A stretch of DNA of 64,000 nucleotides. Source: Bordetella parapertussis. Its GTDB lineage: Bacteria; Pseudomonadota; Gammaproteobacteria; Burkholderiales; SG8-41. Position numbers and translations under genes: made by a program. Under the pieces are notes generated by a model, which saw only the letters and a list, made by a program, of their open reading frames with translations, made no database searches and was not told the DNA's origin. Positions 50,458-58,540 of this stretch are shown here, one piece after another. The stretch's first letter is position 1; every line of letters starts with the position of its first letter. Location: the NCBI GenBank assembly GCA_945861275.1, contig CAMATZ010000016.1:1-64000 (forward strand), given 5' to 3'.

Positions 50458-51271
50458 AAATTGGATGCCGCCCGACGAACCCCAGCAACGCCTGCGCACA
50501 GGCATCCGGGTCCGTCGCCGCCGCGTGAAACGAATCACCGGGCAACACCAGCAGTTCCGAGTGCGGCACTTGTTCCTGCCACGCGCGCGTCTCGGCCACC
50601 GAGGCGAGCCCGCTTTCCTGCGTGGTGATCACCAGCATCGGACATCTTATCTTCTTCACGTCCTCGCTGATATCGGAAAAATTGATGGTGGCGGCAAATC
50701 CGGCCTCGGTTGATATCGCGGTGCGCGCCATGTATTGGATCCACCACTCGATACCTTCTCGCGAAAACGCGCTGCCCAGGCGCGCGCCCATGCTGCGCCG
50801 CGCCCAGTGTTCGATGCCCAGTTCCTCGACTTCTTTCACCCGAGCCGCGCGCGTGGCGGCGTCCGCGCGCACCGGCGGCGGCGAGCCGACGACGGTGAGT
50901 GTGTGTACGCGATGCGCATGCCGCGCCGCGAAGGCGCGCCCGATCACGCCGCCTATTTTTGCGCCGACCAAATGAAAGCGCGCGATCTCCAGGTGATCCA
51001 TCAGCTTCAGATAATCATCGATCACCACATCCAGCGTCCATGGAAAATCGCGCGCCATCGGCGTCGAAGCGCCGAAGCCGCGCATGTCCGGGCGCACCAC
51101 CCGGTAGTGCCGCGCAAGATGCGGCACCCAGCCATACCAGGCGCGATGGCTTTCGTTGTTGCCGTGGCACAGCAGAATCGCCTCTTTCGTCCCGGCCTTG
51201 CGCCAGGGATCGGTAAAGTCGTCCACCTGATAAAAAATGTGCGTGCCGGCGTAAACCTGCAGCTTGGGCAT
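50453..51271 (-). CDS. alpha/beta-hydrolase fold protein with Lys at the nucleophile position
   Basis: A 272-residue protein of hydrolase fold: ILLCHGNNESHRAWYGWVPHL and VRPDMRGFGAST are clear. The elbow reads G-A-K-I-G, so Lys105 (codon AAA, complement of 50957-50959) replaces the nucleophile Ser. The usual acid position also lacks an obvious Asp (TTQESGLA); a late His remains (GDSFHAA). It is therefore unlikely to be a standard serine esterase. It is the first gene of the minus-strand cluster and divergent from the third ThDP enzyme. Confidence 0.82.
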   Translation of the reverse strand: MPKLQVYAGTHIFYQVDDFTDPWRKAGTKEAILLCHGNNESHRAWYGWVPHLARHYRVVRPDMRGFGASTPMARDFPWTLDVVIDDYLKLMDHLEIARFHLVGAKIGGVIGRAFAARHAHRVHTLTVVGSPPPVRADAATRAARVKEVEELGIEHWARRSMGARLGSAFSREGIEWWIQYMARTAISTEAGFAATINFSDISEDVKKIRCPMLVITTQESGLASVAETRAWQEQVPHSELLVLPGDSFHAAATDPDACAQALLGFVGRHPIS

Positions 51272-51416
51272 CTGGCCTTCCTTATTGAGGATGCGTTATT
51301 TGATGCATGTCATGTTACCGCAACGTATGATTCAGCCTTCATCAAATCCTGCTATGCTTTTTCATCAAGCTTTTCCACCTGCGGTAATCCCGCTCACTCA
51401 CGCTCAGGGAGCCACC

Positions 51417-53057
51417 ATGCCAAAAATGACCGGTCACCGATACTTTGCCGAAGCAATGCGCGGCTATGGCGTATCGCATCTGTTTTATGTGAACACAATT
51501 ATTCCACCTGCGATGCTGGAAGTCGATAAAGTCGGCGGCGTGCAGCGCGTGGTTACGCACGGCGAAAAGGCCGCGGCCTATATGGCCGACGGTTATGCGC
51601 GCGCTTCGAACAAGCCCGGCGTGTGCCTGTGTCAGGATATCGGCAGCACCAATCTGGCGGCGGGACTGCGCGACGCGCATATGGCCGGCTCGCCGGTGAT
51701 TGCGATTTCCGGCGGTCAAAACGATCAACCGCGTTATCGTCACGCTTACCAGAACGCCGAAGACCACAACGCGTGGGATGGCGTCACCAAGGCCAACTAT
51801 TCCGTCGATAGCGCCGCGCGCTTTCCGGATTTGCTGCGTCAGGCGTTTCGCGAATCCACCAGCGGCGCGCCCGGTCCGGTGCATCTGGAGTTGCGCGGCA
51901 GCACGGGCCAGATGCTCGAGAGGGAGGCGGACTACGACCTCACGTTTGAGCAACGCTACACCCGCTATCCGCCGTTTCGTCCGGCAGCCGAAGCGGCCGA
52001 CATCAAAGCAGCACTCGCCGAATTGAGCAAAGCCGCCAAGCCCATCATCGTGGTCGGTGGCGGCGCGGTGAAGTCAGAGGCCGGCGCGGAAGTGTTGCAA
52101 CTCGCCGAGAAACTGCAAATCCCCATCGCCACCAGTCTGCATGCACGGGCACTGGTGCCGGACGATCACGCGCTGGGTGTAGGCGTGCCGGGCAGCTATT
52201 CGCGCTGGTGCGCGAACAAAGCCGTGGCCGCCGCCGACCTGGTGTTTTTCATCGGCAGCCACACCGGCGGACAAGTCACCAATGGCTGGTCGATACCCAA
52301 AATCGGCACACGCACCATACAGCTCGATATCAACCCGCATGAACTGGGGCGCAACTATCCGAACGCGGTGTCGCTGTGCGGGGACGCCAAAGCCAGCCTG
52401 CAAAAAATGCTCGCCGAGGCCGGCCAGCCCACGCAGCGCGCTGAATGGCTGGAACAGTGCCGTGGTTACGTTGCCGATTACTGGGCCGAGAGCGACCCGC
52501 TGCGTAACTCGGACGACGTGCCGATACGCCCGGAGCGCATGGCAAAAGAATTGGGCGAATGGCTGCCGCCGGAAGCGGTGCTGGTGGTCGATACCTTTCA
52601 CGCCGCGCTGTGGACCGCGCAGATGGCACGCATGAAAGCGGGCCAGCGCTACATCCGCTGCGGCGGCTCGCTCGGCTGGGGATTTCCCGGCACCCTGGGC
52701 GTCAAAGCTGCACTGCCGAATACACCAGTGATCGGCTTCGCGGGAGATGCAGGCTTTTACTATCACATGGCCGAGATGGAAACCGCGGCGCGCTGCGGCC
52801 TCAATGCGGTGATGGTGGTGAACAATAATTATTCGGGTGGTGTCGCGGAATCAGCGGCGTTCCAGCGCGAAGTGAATTTTGCCAAGGTCGCCGATTCCAT
52901 GGGCTGCGTGGGCTTTCGCGTAGAGAAACCCGCCGCTATACGCGGCGCGCTCGACAAGGCGCTCGCGTGCGGCAAACCTGCGATAGTGGAAATTATCGGC
53001 AACGCGGCGATACGCGCGAAACGCGGCTGGGCGCCGGCGGGGATTACGGGGGAGTAG
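51417..53057 (+). CDS. Acetolactate synthase-like thiamine diphosphate enzyme (3)
   Basis: A 546-residue ThDP enzyme. Catalytic Glu50 lies in THGEKAAAYMADGYARA; the ThDP-Mg site is AGDAGFYYHMAEMETAARCGLNAVMVVNNNYSGG near 440-475. LVVDTFHAALWTAQM and GSLGWGFPGTLGVKAA are seen in the C-terminal domain. The family is the benzoylformate decarboxylase/acetolactate synthase-like set; substrate unknown. ATG 51417 has GGGAG; the upstream open frame is ignored. It is transcribed away from the rest of the cluster. Confidence 0.87.
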   Translation: MPKMTGHRYFAEAMRGYGVSHLFYVNTIIPPAMLEVDKVGGVQRVVTHGEKAAAYMADGYARASNKPGVCLCQDIGSTNLAAGLRDAHMAGSPVIAISGGQNDQPRYRHAYQNAEDHNAWDGVTKANYSVDSAARFPDLLRQAFRESTSGAPGPVHLELRGSTGQMLEREADYDLTFEQRYTRYPPFRPAAEAADIKAALAELSKAAKPIIVVGGGAVKSEAGAEVLQLAEKLQIPIATSLHARALVPDDHALGVGVPGSYSRWCANKAVAAADLVFFIGSHTGGQVTNGWSIPKIGTRTIQLDINPHELGRNYPNAVSLCGDAKASLQKMLAEAGQPTQRAEWLEQCRGYVADYWAESDPLRNSDDVPIRPERMAKELGEWLPPEAVLVVDTFHAALWTAQMARMKAGQRYIRCGGSLGWGFPGTLGVKAALPNTPVIGFAGDAGFYYHMAEMETAARCGLNAVMVVNNNYSGGVAESAAFQREVNFAKVADSMGCVGFRVEKPAAIRGALDKALACGKPAIVEIIGNAAIRAKRGWAPAGITGE

Positions 53058-53167
53058 ATCGTTCACACGAAGTACCACAGTCAAGCGCGGCGTGGCTTCG
53101 TATTCGTTTGTGGGCGATCTACTCTATCCTTGTCTTACATAGACAGGTCAGCAGAGAGACGACGGGC

Positions 53168-53293
53168 TTATCGATTCCTTGGTTTCGGCGGTTGCGCTTC
53201 TCCGGCGCGCCTGATGATGTCGGCAGTCACCACAGATGACAAATAGTAGCCGTGGGTTTTCCAGGCCAGCAATACCGGCATGACGCTATTCAT
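53168..53293 (-). pseudogene. C-terminal remnant of a DUF3368-type PIN toxin
   Basis: Frame 53293 to TAA 53168 gives 41 residues: MNSVMPVLLAWKTHGYY and onward to IIRRAGE. This matches my memory of the C-terminus of DUF3368 toxins (kPLLDeL...GFrls...l...il..AGE). The catalytic PIN residues that lie N-terminal in that family are absent. It overlaps the antitoxin stop, exactly where the toxin should follow, so most of the toxin gene appears deleted (inference). Confidence 0.45.
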
Positions 53294-53672
53294 GCGCTGT
53301 TGCGTTTTTACCCCGAGAGGTTCCAGCGCGTTTTTTCCCGGGCGGCAAGCGGTCTTGCAGCAAGGCAAGCTCGGCGTCGAGGTTGGCTTCATCATCGAGC
53401 ATGCTATAGCCGAGCGTGCAGAGATGGCGCAAGTAGCTTGCATAATCCATGGCAGCAAGTTTTGCACCTGCCGACACCGACAACTCCGCCGTTTGCACCA
53501 GCATGTCGGCGAGCGCCACATTGACACCCGCTTTGAGCAGCGCGGCATCAAAAGGCAGAGCAACAAACAGGGGCTTGCCATGTTTGGAGACGACCGAATA
53601 CCGGCCTGCTTCGGCATTGCGAACCAGTTCTCCGGTATGCTCCCGCAAATCGCGGACCGCAAAAGATTTCAT
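53286..53672 (-). CDS. Phd/YefM-UPF0175-type antitoxin
   Basis: A 128-residue antitoxin. The first ~45 residues are a Phd/YefM domain (MKSFAVRDLREHTGELVRNAEAGRYSVVSKHGKPLFVAL) that binds DNA; residues ~60-105 resemble UPF0175 (ELSVSAGAKLAAMDYASYLRHLCTLGYSMLDDEANLDAELALL). The tail after ~110 is Lys/Arg-rich and atypical, perhaps new sequence produced by a deletion. GGAG precedes ATG 53672. A palindrome upstream probably is its operator. The cognate toxin is only a remnant. Confidence 0.72.
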   Translation of the reverse strand: MKSFAVRDLREHTGELVRNAEAGRYSVVSKHGKPLFVALPFDAALLKAGVNVALADMLVQTAELSVSAGAKLAAMDYASYLRHLCTLGYSMLDDEANLDAELALLQDRLPPGKKRAGTSRGKNATAHE

Positions 53673-53693
53673 GATGACTCCATTGATCAAAAA

Positions 53694-53717
53694 TTGTGCC
53701 ATCAAATCTTAGCACAA
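53694..53717. promoter_or_regulatory. Palindromic site upstream of the antitoxin, likely operator
   Basis: TTGTGC (53694-53699) and GCACAA (53712-53717) are inverted around 12 bases, 22-45 bases before the antitoxin start. Phd/YefM proteins usually repress their own operon from such a site. Confidence 0.5.
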
Positions 53718-53835
53718 TGTAAGATTCGGTCGGCTGCGTGGCCGCACGTCCCGAAGTGGGCGTAGATGGAAAAGGCGGCAGGGATTAAGCCGGAATGAAC
53801 ACCGCTAGCCGGCATTTCAACCACAAGAGGAAATT

Positions 53836-54282
53836 ATGATGAGCGCCAGCAACACCCGCAGCTACAACATCAGCGCGCGTTCCACCGACACCCACGGGCG
53901 CGTGCTGTGCAGTGTGCGCAATCACCATTTCATCAGCGATGGCCCGGTGCAAAACGGCGCGCCGGGCGAAGAAGTCACACCTGCCGAATTATTTTTGACC
54001 GGCATCGCAGCCTGCGGCGTGGAACTGGTGCAGTCGTTCGCCAAAGCCGAGGCGATGCCGCTGCACGCCATCAGTGTCGATATCGCCGGCATGCTGGACC
54101 GCGCGAACCCGGTGCGCACGGATGTCAGCGTGTTCAATGCCGTGCACATCAAGTTTCACCTCAGCGGTGTCAGCGCGGCGCAAAGCGCGGTGCTGATCGA
54201 CCGCTTCAAAGGCAGGTGACCGCTCTACGGCAGCGTCGCGGTCGCGACGCCGGATGTCAAAGTCGAAATCACTACGGGATAG
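53836..54282 (+). CDS. OsmC-family peroxiredoxin-like protein, candidate selenoprotein (in-frame TGA)
   Basis: OsmC/Ohr proteins reduce peroxides with two cysteines. This gene begins at ATG 53836 behind AGAGGAAA. Residues 1-127 have the OsmC fold, with Cys60 in LTGIAACGVELVQS as the first conserved Cys. Codon 128 is TGA (54217-54219). The frame continues PLYGSVAVATPDVKVEITTG to TAG 54280-54282, just like the family C-terminus, where a Cys-Pro is conserved. So TGA replaces the second Cys codon. A GC stem with GGTC loop follows at SECIS distance. If Sec is inserted the protein is 148 residues; otherwise it is truncated at 127 by a nonsense change or a sequencing error. Confidence 0.75.
54217..54250 (+). 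promoter_or_regulatory. Candidate bacterial SECIS element after the in-frame TGA
   Basis: The TGA (54217-54219) is followed after 13 bases by GCGTCGC (54233-54239), loop GGTC (54240-54243) and GCGACGC (54244-54250), a perfect 7-bp stem. The GGTC begins 20 bases past the TGA. In E. coli fdhF the SECIS apical loop also has GGUC, at 18 bases from its UGA (from memory). GC-rich coding DNA can form such stems by chance, so this alone is not proof. Confidence 0.6.
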
Positions 54283-54284
54283 AA

Positions 54285-56303
54285 CTAGCGCGGACGCTTC
54301 ACCGATTCCGCCATGATGAAATCCCACAGCGTGCCGGCGCTGCTTACCACCTGTGGGATATCATCGTTGAGCATCAGCCGTTGCTGCACCAGCGCAGCGG
54401 CTTCCTGCGCGATACGCTCCAGATAATTCGCACGTGAGGCATAACGCTCCGTGATCGACGCACGCGTGTCGCCGCGCGCGCGCTCCTCGCGCGTGCGTGC
54501 GAATGGGTGCATGCCGCCGGTGAGTTGCAGCAGCTCTCTCGGCGCGCCGATCGCGGGCGCGCGCAGATTCCAGCCGGTGTGCGTGGCCAGCGGCACGGTG
54601 ATCGACGGCATGCGTATGCCGGGCAATTCGTTGCCGTCGTCGTCCAGTTGCGGCACTAACAGCACATACGGTTTGCCCACTGCGGGTGGCACGATGGTGG
54701 GTATGCCGGATGTCGTTTCGCCGTTATCCAGACGAAACGCCGGCTGCGCGGATGCCGGCGTATTGATGCCCGCCAGGCCCGCCTCGTTCAGTGCGGAGCG
54801 CGCCACCAGGCCCCGCTCGGCCACCCTGGGGTAACGGCTCGGCGGCGGTGCGGCGCCGCTGCGCACCCATTGATCGAGCGCGATATACAGCGCGCGCAGC
54901 GCGGGCCGATAGTCGAGCGGATTGTGCAGCAATTGTCCGCGTGTCGCAGGTAAGTCATTCAAGGGCATGCGCGCGGGTACATGTTGCGTGCCCGCAAACG
55001 AGTAGACGCGGCTGCTCTCGGCTATCGGCATGTCTTCACCCGCCAGCGTGGTGTGGATGGCGGATGCGGCACTGCCCCAGTATTCCCACGACGAACTGGT
55101 GTAGATGATGTTGGGCGCGACACCCGCTTGCGTGGCGCGCGTGAGCAGCCCGCCGGTTTCGCCGGTTTCGCGATCGCCCTGCTCAAGGTCGGTGAAAGGA
55201 AACACGCGCGAGCCGGTGGTACGCGAAGGCTGCGCAAAACGCTCATTGAAGCCGCGGCGCGCGCCACCGGCAATATGCACCATCATGCCGTCGAAAACCC
55301 GCCGGCCCGCCAGATCCTGGTTAAACCCTTCGTATAAGAACTGGCGCAGGAAACGCCCGCTTTGCGAGATGCCAAACGCGTAGGCGTGGCGGCCTCGCAC
55401 CAGCGCTGCCGGATCGTGGCGCATCCACGAAATCAGATCGCGCACACCGGCGAGTCCGAGTCCGGCGATTTGTGGATTTTGCGTGCCATACGCGAATTGA
55501 TAAATCGCGCCAGGCACGAAGCCGCCTTCGACATGCACGCGCAGGGGATCGGGCGTCAGTTCGCCGCTGGTTTCACCTTTGCGCATGCGCGCAAACGACC
55601 AGTGCTCGCGCGGAATCGCGCGCGGTTGCAAGGCACGTGACGGACTCACCGCCAGGGTGTTTTCCTTAGCCTGCAAATCGGCCACGGCATAGGGAATTGA
55701 CGTTCTGTCACCGAGCGAAACATCCATCACGCGCGCGGGTACGGTGAACTCACCGTAGACGCGGCCCTTGACCCCTTCAACCAGCGGCCCCGCGAGGCGC
55801 ATCATGCCTGCATTGGCGGGCAAATCCTGCTGCCAGCCCAGCCATACCAGCGTCACGCCCTGCTTCATCAAAAAATCATCGCCGATGAATTCCGCAGCAC
55901 CCACCGCGGCATTGCGATTGCCGCGATTCAGGTATTCCAGAATTGTGTGACGGCCCCGGTTAACCACATCAAAAATCACCACACCATTGGCGCGCGCCGT
56001 GATTTTCGGACGCAGGATGGCGACATCCGCCGAAAACGCCACCTGCCCCTGCGCGTCGCGCGGCGCGAGCTTGAGATCGACGATGATGTCGTTGCGCTGA
56101 TTGTCCGGATCCAGCGTGAAGTGCGCGCGGCCTTCGATCCATTCGTAAACACCCGCCGCGCCATAGCTGCGTCCGGCGAGCAGGTCTTCGCGTTTGTTGA
56201 TATCGATACGAACGACTTCGGCGCTGGCGAAGGATGTGCCAAGCAGCGCAAGCACCACCAAACACGCTGCGCATGTATCACGCAGGTATCTATTTTTAAA
56301 CAC
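54285..56303 (-). CDS. Large secreted alpha/beta-hydrolase-domain protein (Abhydrolase_10-like)
   Basis: A 672-residue exported protein; signal peptide ~1-28 (ending TSFASA-E). YAFGISQSGRFLRQFLYEGFN near 305-325 carries a probable nucleophile Ser in GxSxSG, and a late HTGWNLRAP may hold the His. Such proteins, PF20091-like, are poorly characterised hydrolases common in Burkholderiales. The start is GTG 56303 with no good ribosome site; it follows a TauD-type gene by 17 bases. It converges on the OsmC gene with two bases between. Confidence 0.82.
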   Translation of the reverse strand: MFKNRYLRDTCAACLVVLALLGTSFASAEVVRIDINKREDLLAGRSYGAAGVYEWIEGRAHFTLDPDNQRNDIIVDLKLAPRDAQGQVAFSADVAILRPKITARANGVVIFDVVNRGRHTILEYLNRGNRNAAVGAAEFIGDDFLMKQGVTLVWLGWQQDLPANAGMMRLAGPLVEGVKGRVYGEFTVPARVMDVSLGDRTSIPYAVADLQAKENTLAVSPSRALQPRAIPREHWSFARMRKGETSGELTPDPLRVHVEGGFVPGAIYQFAYGTQNPQIAGLGLAGVRDLISWMRHDPAALVRGRHAYAFGISQSGRFLRQFLYEGFNQDLAGRRVFDGMMVHIAGGARRGFNERFAQPSRTTGSRVFPFTDLEQGDRETGETGGLLTRATQAGVAPNIIYTSSSWEYWGSAASAIHTTLAGEDMPIAESSRVYSFAGTQHVPARMPLNDLPATRGQLLHNPLDYRPALRALYIALDQWVRSGAAPPPSRYPRVAERGLVARSALNEAGLAGINTPASAQPAFRLDNGETTSGIPTIVPPAVGKPYVLLVPQLDDDGNELPGIRMPSITVPLATHTGWNLRAPAIGAPRELLQLTGGMHPFARTREERARGDTRASITERYASRANYLERIAQEAAALVQQRLMLNDDIPQVVSSAGTLWDFIMAESVKRPR

Positions 56304-56320
56304 TTTAAACTGTTGAGCTT

Positions 56321-57190
56321 TTAAGCTGGCAGCGGCACATCAATGGTCGTCACCCGCCGCAATTCGCGATGGTGCCGGGCGTCGTCGAACGGGGTTGCGC
56401 GATGCATGGTGGCGAGGTTGTCCCAGATCACAAAGTCGCCGTCACGCCACACGTGCCGGTAGACAAACTGGCGCTGTGTTGCATGCTCCATCAGTTCCAT
56501 CACGAACAACAGTCCATCGGCCACCGGCCAATCGATGATGCGTGCGGCGTGCGCGGCGAGATACAGCGATTTGCGCCCGCTGCGCGGGTTCACTCTGACG
56601 ATCGAGTGAATCGCGCCCTTGAGTTTTTGTTTTTCCTCTTCCGAGAAAAAGAACCCCAGCACTTCACGCGAGCGCGTAATCGTGTGATGCACTTTGAGAC
56701 CTTCTAGCTTGAGTTTGGTTTGCTCATCCAGCGCCTCGTACGCCGCGCGCATGTCGGCGAACTCGGTGTCCGCATTCACTTTGGGGATCACCCGCGCCGA
56801 CAGCATGGAATAGCGGCCCGCAGGATCCTGAAACGAGGCATCGGTATGCCACAGCCGGTTGCCGAGGCTGTAGAGGCGCTTGCGGTCGTCCGCTTTGAGA
56901 ATGTTGCCGCTGTTATCAATATTCGAAATATCGCCCACCGCATCGTTGCCAAATCGATTCGCCGCCAGCGCCGCCGCGCCCGGCTTCGCGTGCAGCGTGC
57001 CGTCAAAGCGCTGCGCAAAATCCAGTTGTTCCGCATCAGTAAACGGCTGATTGCGAAACACCAGCACGCCGTGCTCATCCATGCCGGCGCGCAATTGCTC
57101 CAGCGTGGCGCGATCGTGCAACTGGCGCAAATCTATCGCGCTGACTTCAGCGCCCACATGGGCATGCAACTTGCGAAGGGTCACACTCAT
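56321..57190 (-). CDS. TauD/TfdA-family 2-oxoglutarate dioxygenase (1)
   Basis: Fe(II)/2-oxoglutarate oxygenase of 290 residues, like TfdA/TauD, which cleave ether or sulfonate bonds. The iron site is LWHTDASFQDP (H-x-D) near 115 and the distal His in NLATMHRATPFDDARHHRELRRVTTI, which also supplies the Arg for 2-oxoglutarate. MSVTLRKLHAHVGAEVSAIDL is the standard N-terminus, choosing 57190 over an upstream start. Second gene of a three-gene operon. Confidence 0.9.
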   Translation of the reverse strand: MSVTLRKLHAHVGAEVSAIDLRQLHDRATLEQLRAGMDEHGVLVFRNQPFTDAEQLDFAQRFDGTLHAKPGAAALAANRFGNDAVGDISNIDNSGNILKADDRKRLYSLGNRLWHTDASFQDPAGRYSMLSARVIPKVNADTEFADMRAAYEALDEQTKLKLEGLKVHHTITRSREVLGFFFSEEEKQKLKGAIHSIVRVNPRSGRKSLYLAAHAARIIDWPVADGLLFVMELMEHATQRQFVYRHVWRDGDFVIWDNLATMHRATPFDDARHHRELRRVTTIDVPLPA

Positions 57191-57220
57191 GATTTCTCTC
57201 TCATCAAATAAAACTGTTTT

Positions 57221-57234
57221 AAAACAAATACTTA
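57221..57234 (+). repeat. AT-rich start-site motif, copy 6
   Basis: Exact AAAACAAATACTTA in the 49-base gap between the two dioxygenase genes, 31-44 bases before the minus-strand start at 57190, opposite orientation. Confidence 0.6.
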
Positions 57235-57239
57235 CGTAG

Positions 57240-58277
57240 TTACGCTGCTTGCGCAGACTTAAGCGGAATACCACCGCGCTGCACCCAACGATAACGCTCC
57301 GCTAGCGCATCGGCGAGCGGACGACGCCTGGCCTCATCCACCGCGATCCACATGCGCAGCAGGTGGCGCTCACGCCCTGGTTGCGGAAAATCTTCATACG
57401 CCTCGCGCGCATGCAACAGCGTGTGATTGTTGACGAGCTGGATGTCGCCTTCCTGAAAATCCATGGTCAGCATCAATTCGGGCCGATTGGCGATTTCCTG
57501 CACCTTCACCAAAGCCTCGCGCTGCATCGCGTTTGGCACATATTGCGCGCCGTGACGCGCTGCAGATTCATAGTACGGCAAGCTGTTGATGCGCGCAGTC
57601 ACTTTGCCCTTTTGCTCGCTGAACATCGGTAACGTGAAGCAGCCTTTTTCGCCGGCGGGTTCTTCACCGCGCCAGTCGATATGAAACGGGCCATACAGCA
57701 CATCCAGCAAATCGGGTCGTTCCTCACGCAGCACATTGTGTACCGTTAGCGCACTGGTGATTTTACTCGCGCCGCCGCGCTGGGCGGTGCGCAGGCAAAA
57801 CAGTCCCAGCAAATCCATCGGCAGCATATCGGTATGAAAATCCATGCGCTGACTGGTTTGATAGGCGCGCGCATTGGGGTCGGCCTGCGTGCGGCCTTCG
57901 TCGCGCACGTGGCCCAGCAGATGGCCGCGCGCATTTTGCGAAACCGGCTTGCCCAAATGCACACCCAGTCCCCAGTACAGCAGCGCGCAGTCTTCATCCG
58001 AATAGCGCTCGCGCGGAATGCCGCGCAGCAGCTTGAAACCAAGACCATGTTCGACATCGTTGAGTATTTTCTCCAACTCGGCCGCCACACGCTGTAATGG
58101 AAACGCCGCTGGCGCGAATGGAATAGATGCGCCGGCGCGCCTGGTGTGCGCCAGCGCGGCATCCAGTTCCGCGAGCGCGGCGGCGTCGAAGTGATAAACC
58201 CACGATGGATCATTCTGGATTTTCGGCCCGGCCCAGGCAGCGGGGTCGGTGATCAGCGCGCGCTGCGTGACAATCAT
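57240..58277 (-). CDS. TauD/TfdA-like 2-oxoglutarate dioxygenase (2)
   Basis: A second, longer (345 residues) Fe(II)/2-oxoglutarate oxygenase. The iron site is RMDFHTDMLPMDLLG (H-x-D, ~148-150); the distal His is in NNHTLLHAREAYED and the 2-oxoglutarate Arg in RERHLLRMWIAVDEARRR. This clade (TauD/TfdA-like) is only distantly related to the neighbour. First gene of the operon and divergent from the Bug receptor at 58541. Substrate unknown. Confidence 0.88.
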   Translation of the reverse strand: MIVTQRALITDPAAWAGPKIQNDPSWVYHFDAAALAELDAALAHTRRAGASIPFAPAAFPLQRVAAELEKILNDVEHGLGFKLLRGIPRERYSDEDCALLYWGLGVHLGKPVSQNARGHLLGHVRDEGRTQADPNARAYQTSQRMDFHTDMLPMDLLGLFCLRTAQRGGASKITSALTVHNVLREERPDLLDVLYGPFHIDWRGEEPAGEKGCFTLPMFSEQKGKVTARINSLPYYESAARHGAQYVPNAMQREALVKVQEIANRPELMLTMDFQEGDIQLVNNHTLLHAREAYEDFPQPGRERHLLRMWIAVDEARRRPLADALAERYRWVQRGGIPLKSAQAA

Positions 58278-58540
58278 GACCGCTCGTTCGGAAAAGGTTT
58301 GCGAGTCTTCATTTTAGCGATTTTAGGCGCAGCGAACAGCGCATACTGCGCAATGCGGTCGCCGCGCAGGATAATGCGATTGTGCACACCGCACGTGCGC
58401 GGCATACGCGTCTAGCTGTCGCTAGCCATCACTACTGTTTAGCCGCAAGTGCTTGCTTCGTCACTGAACCATGAACCTGATGCATGAGGCAATGTGCTCA
58501 AAGCTGACTCCATCCAAACTGATCAAGGAATAAAAAACAC

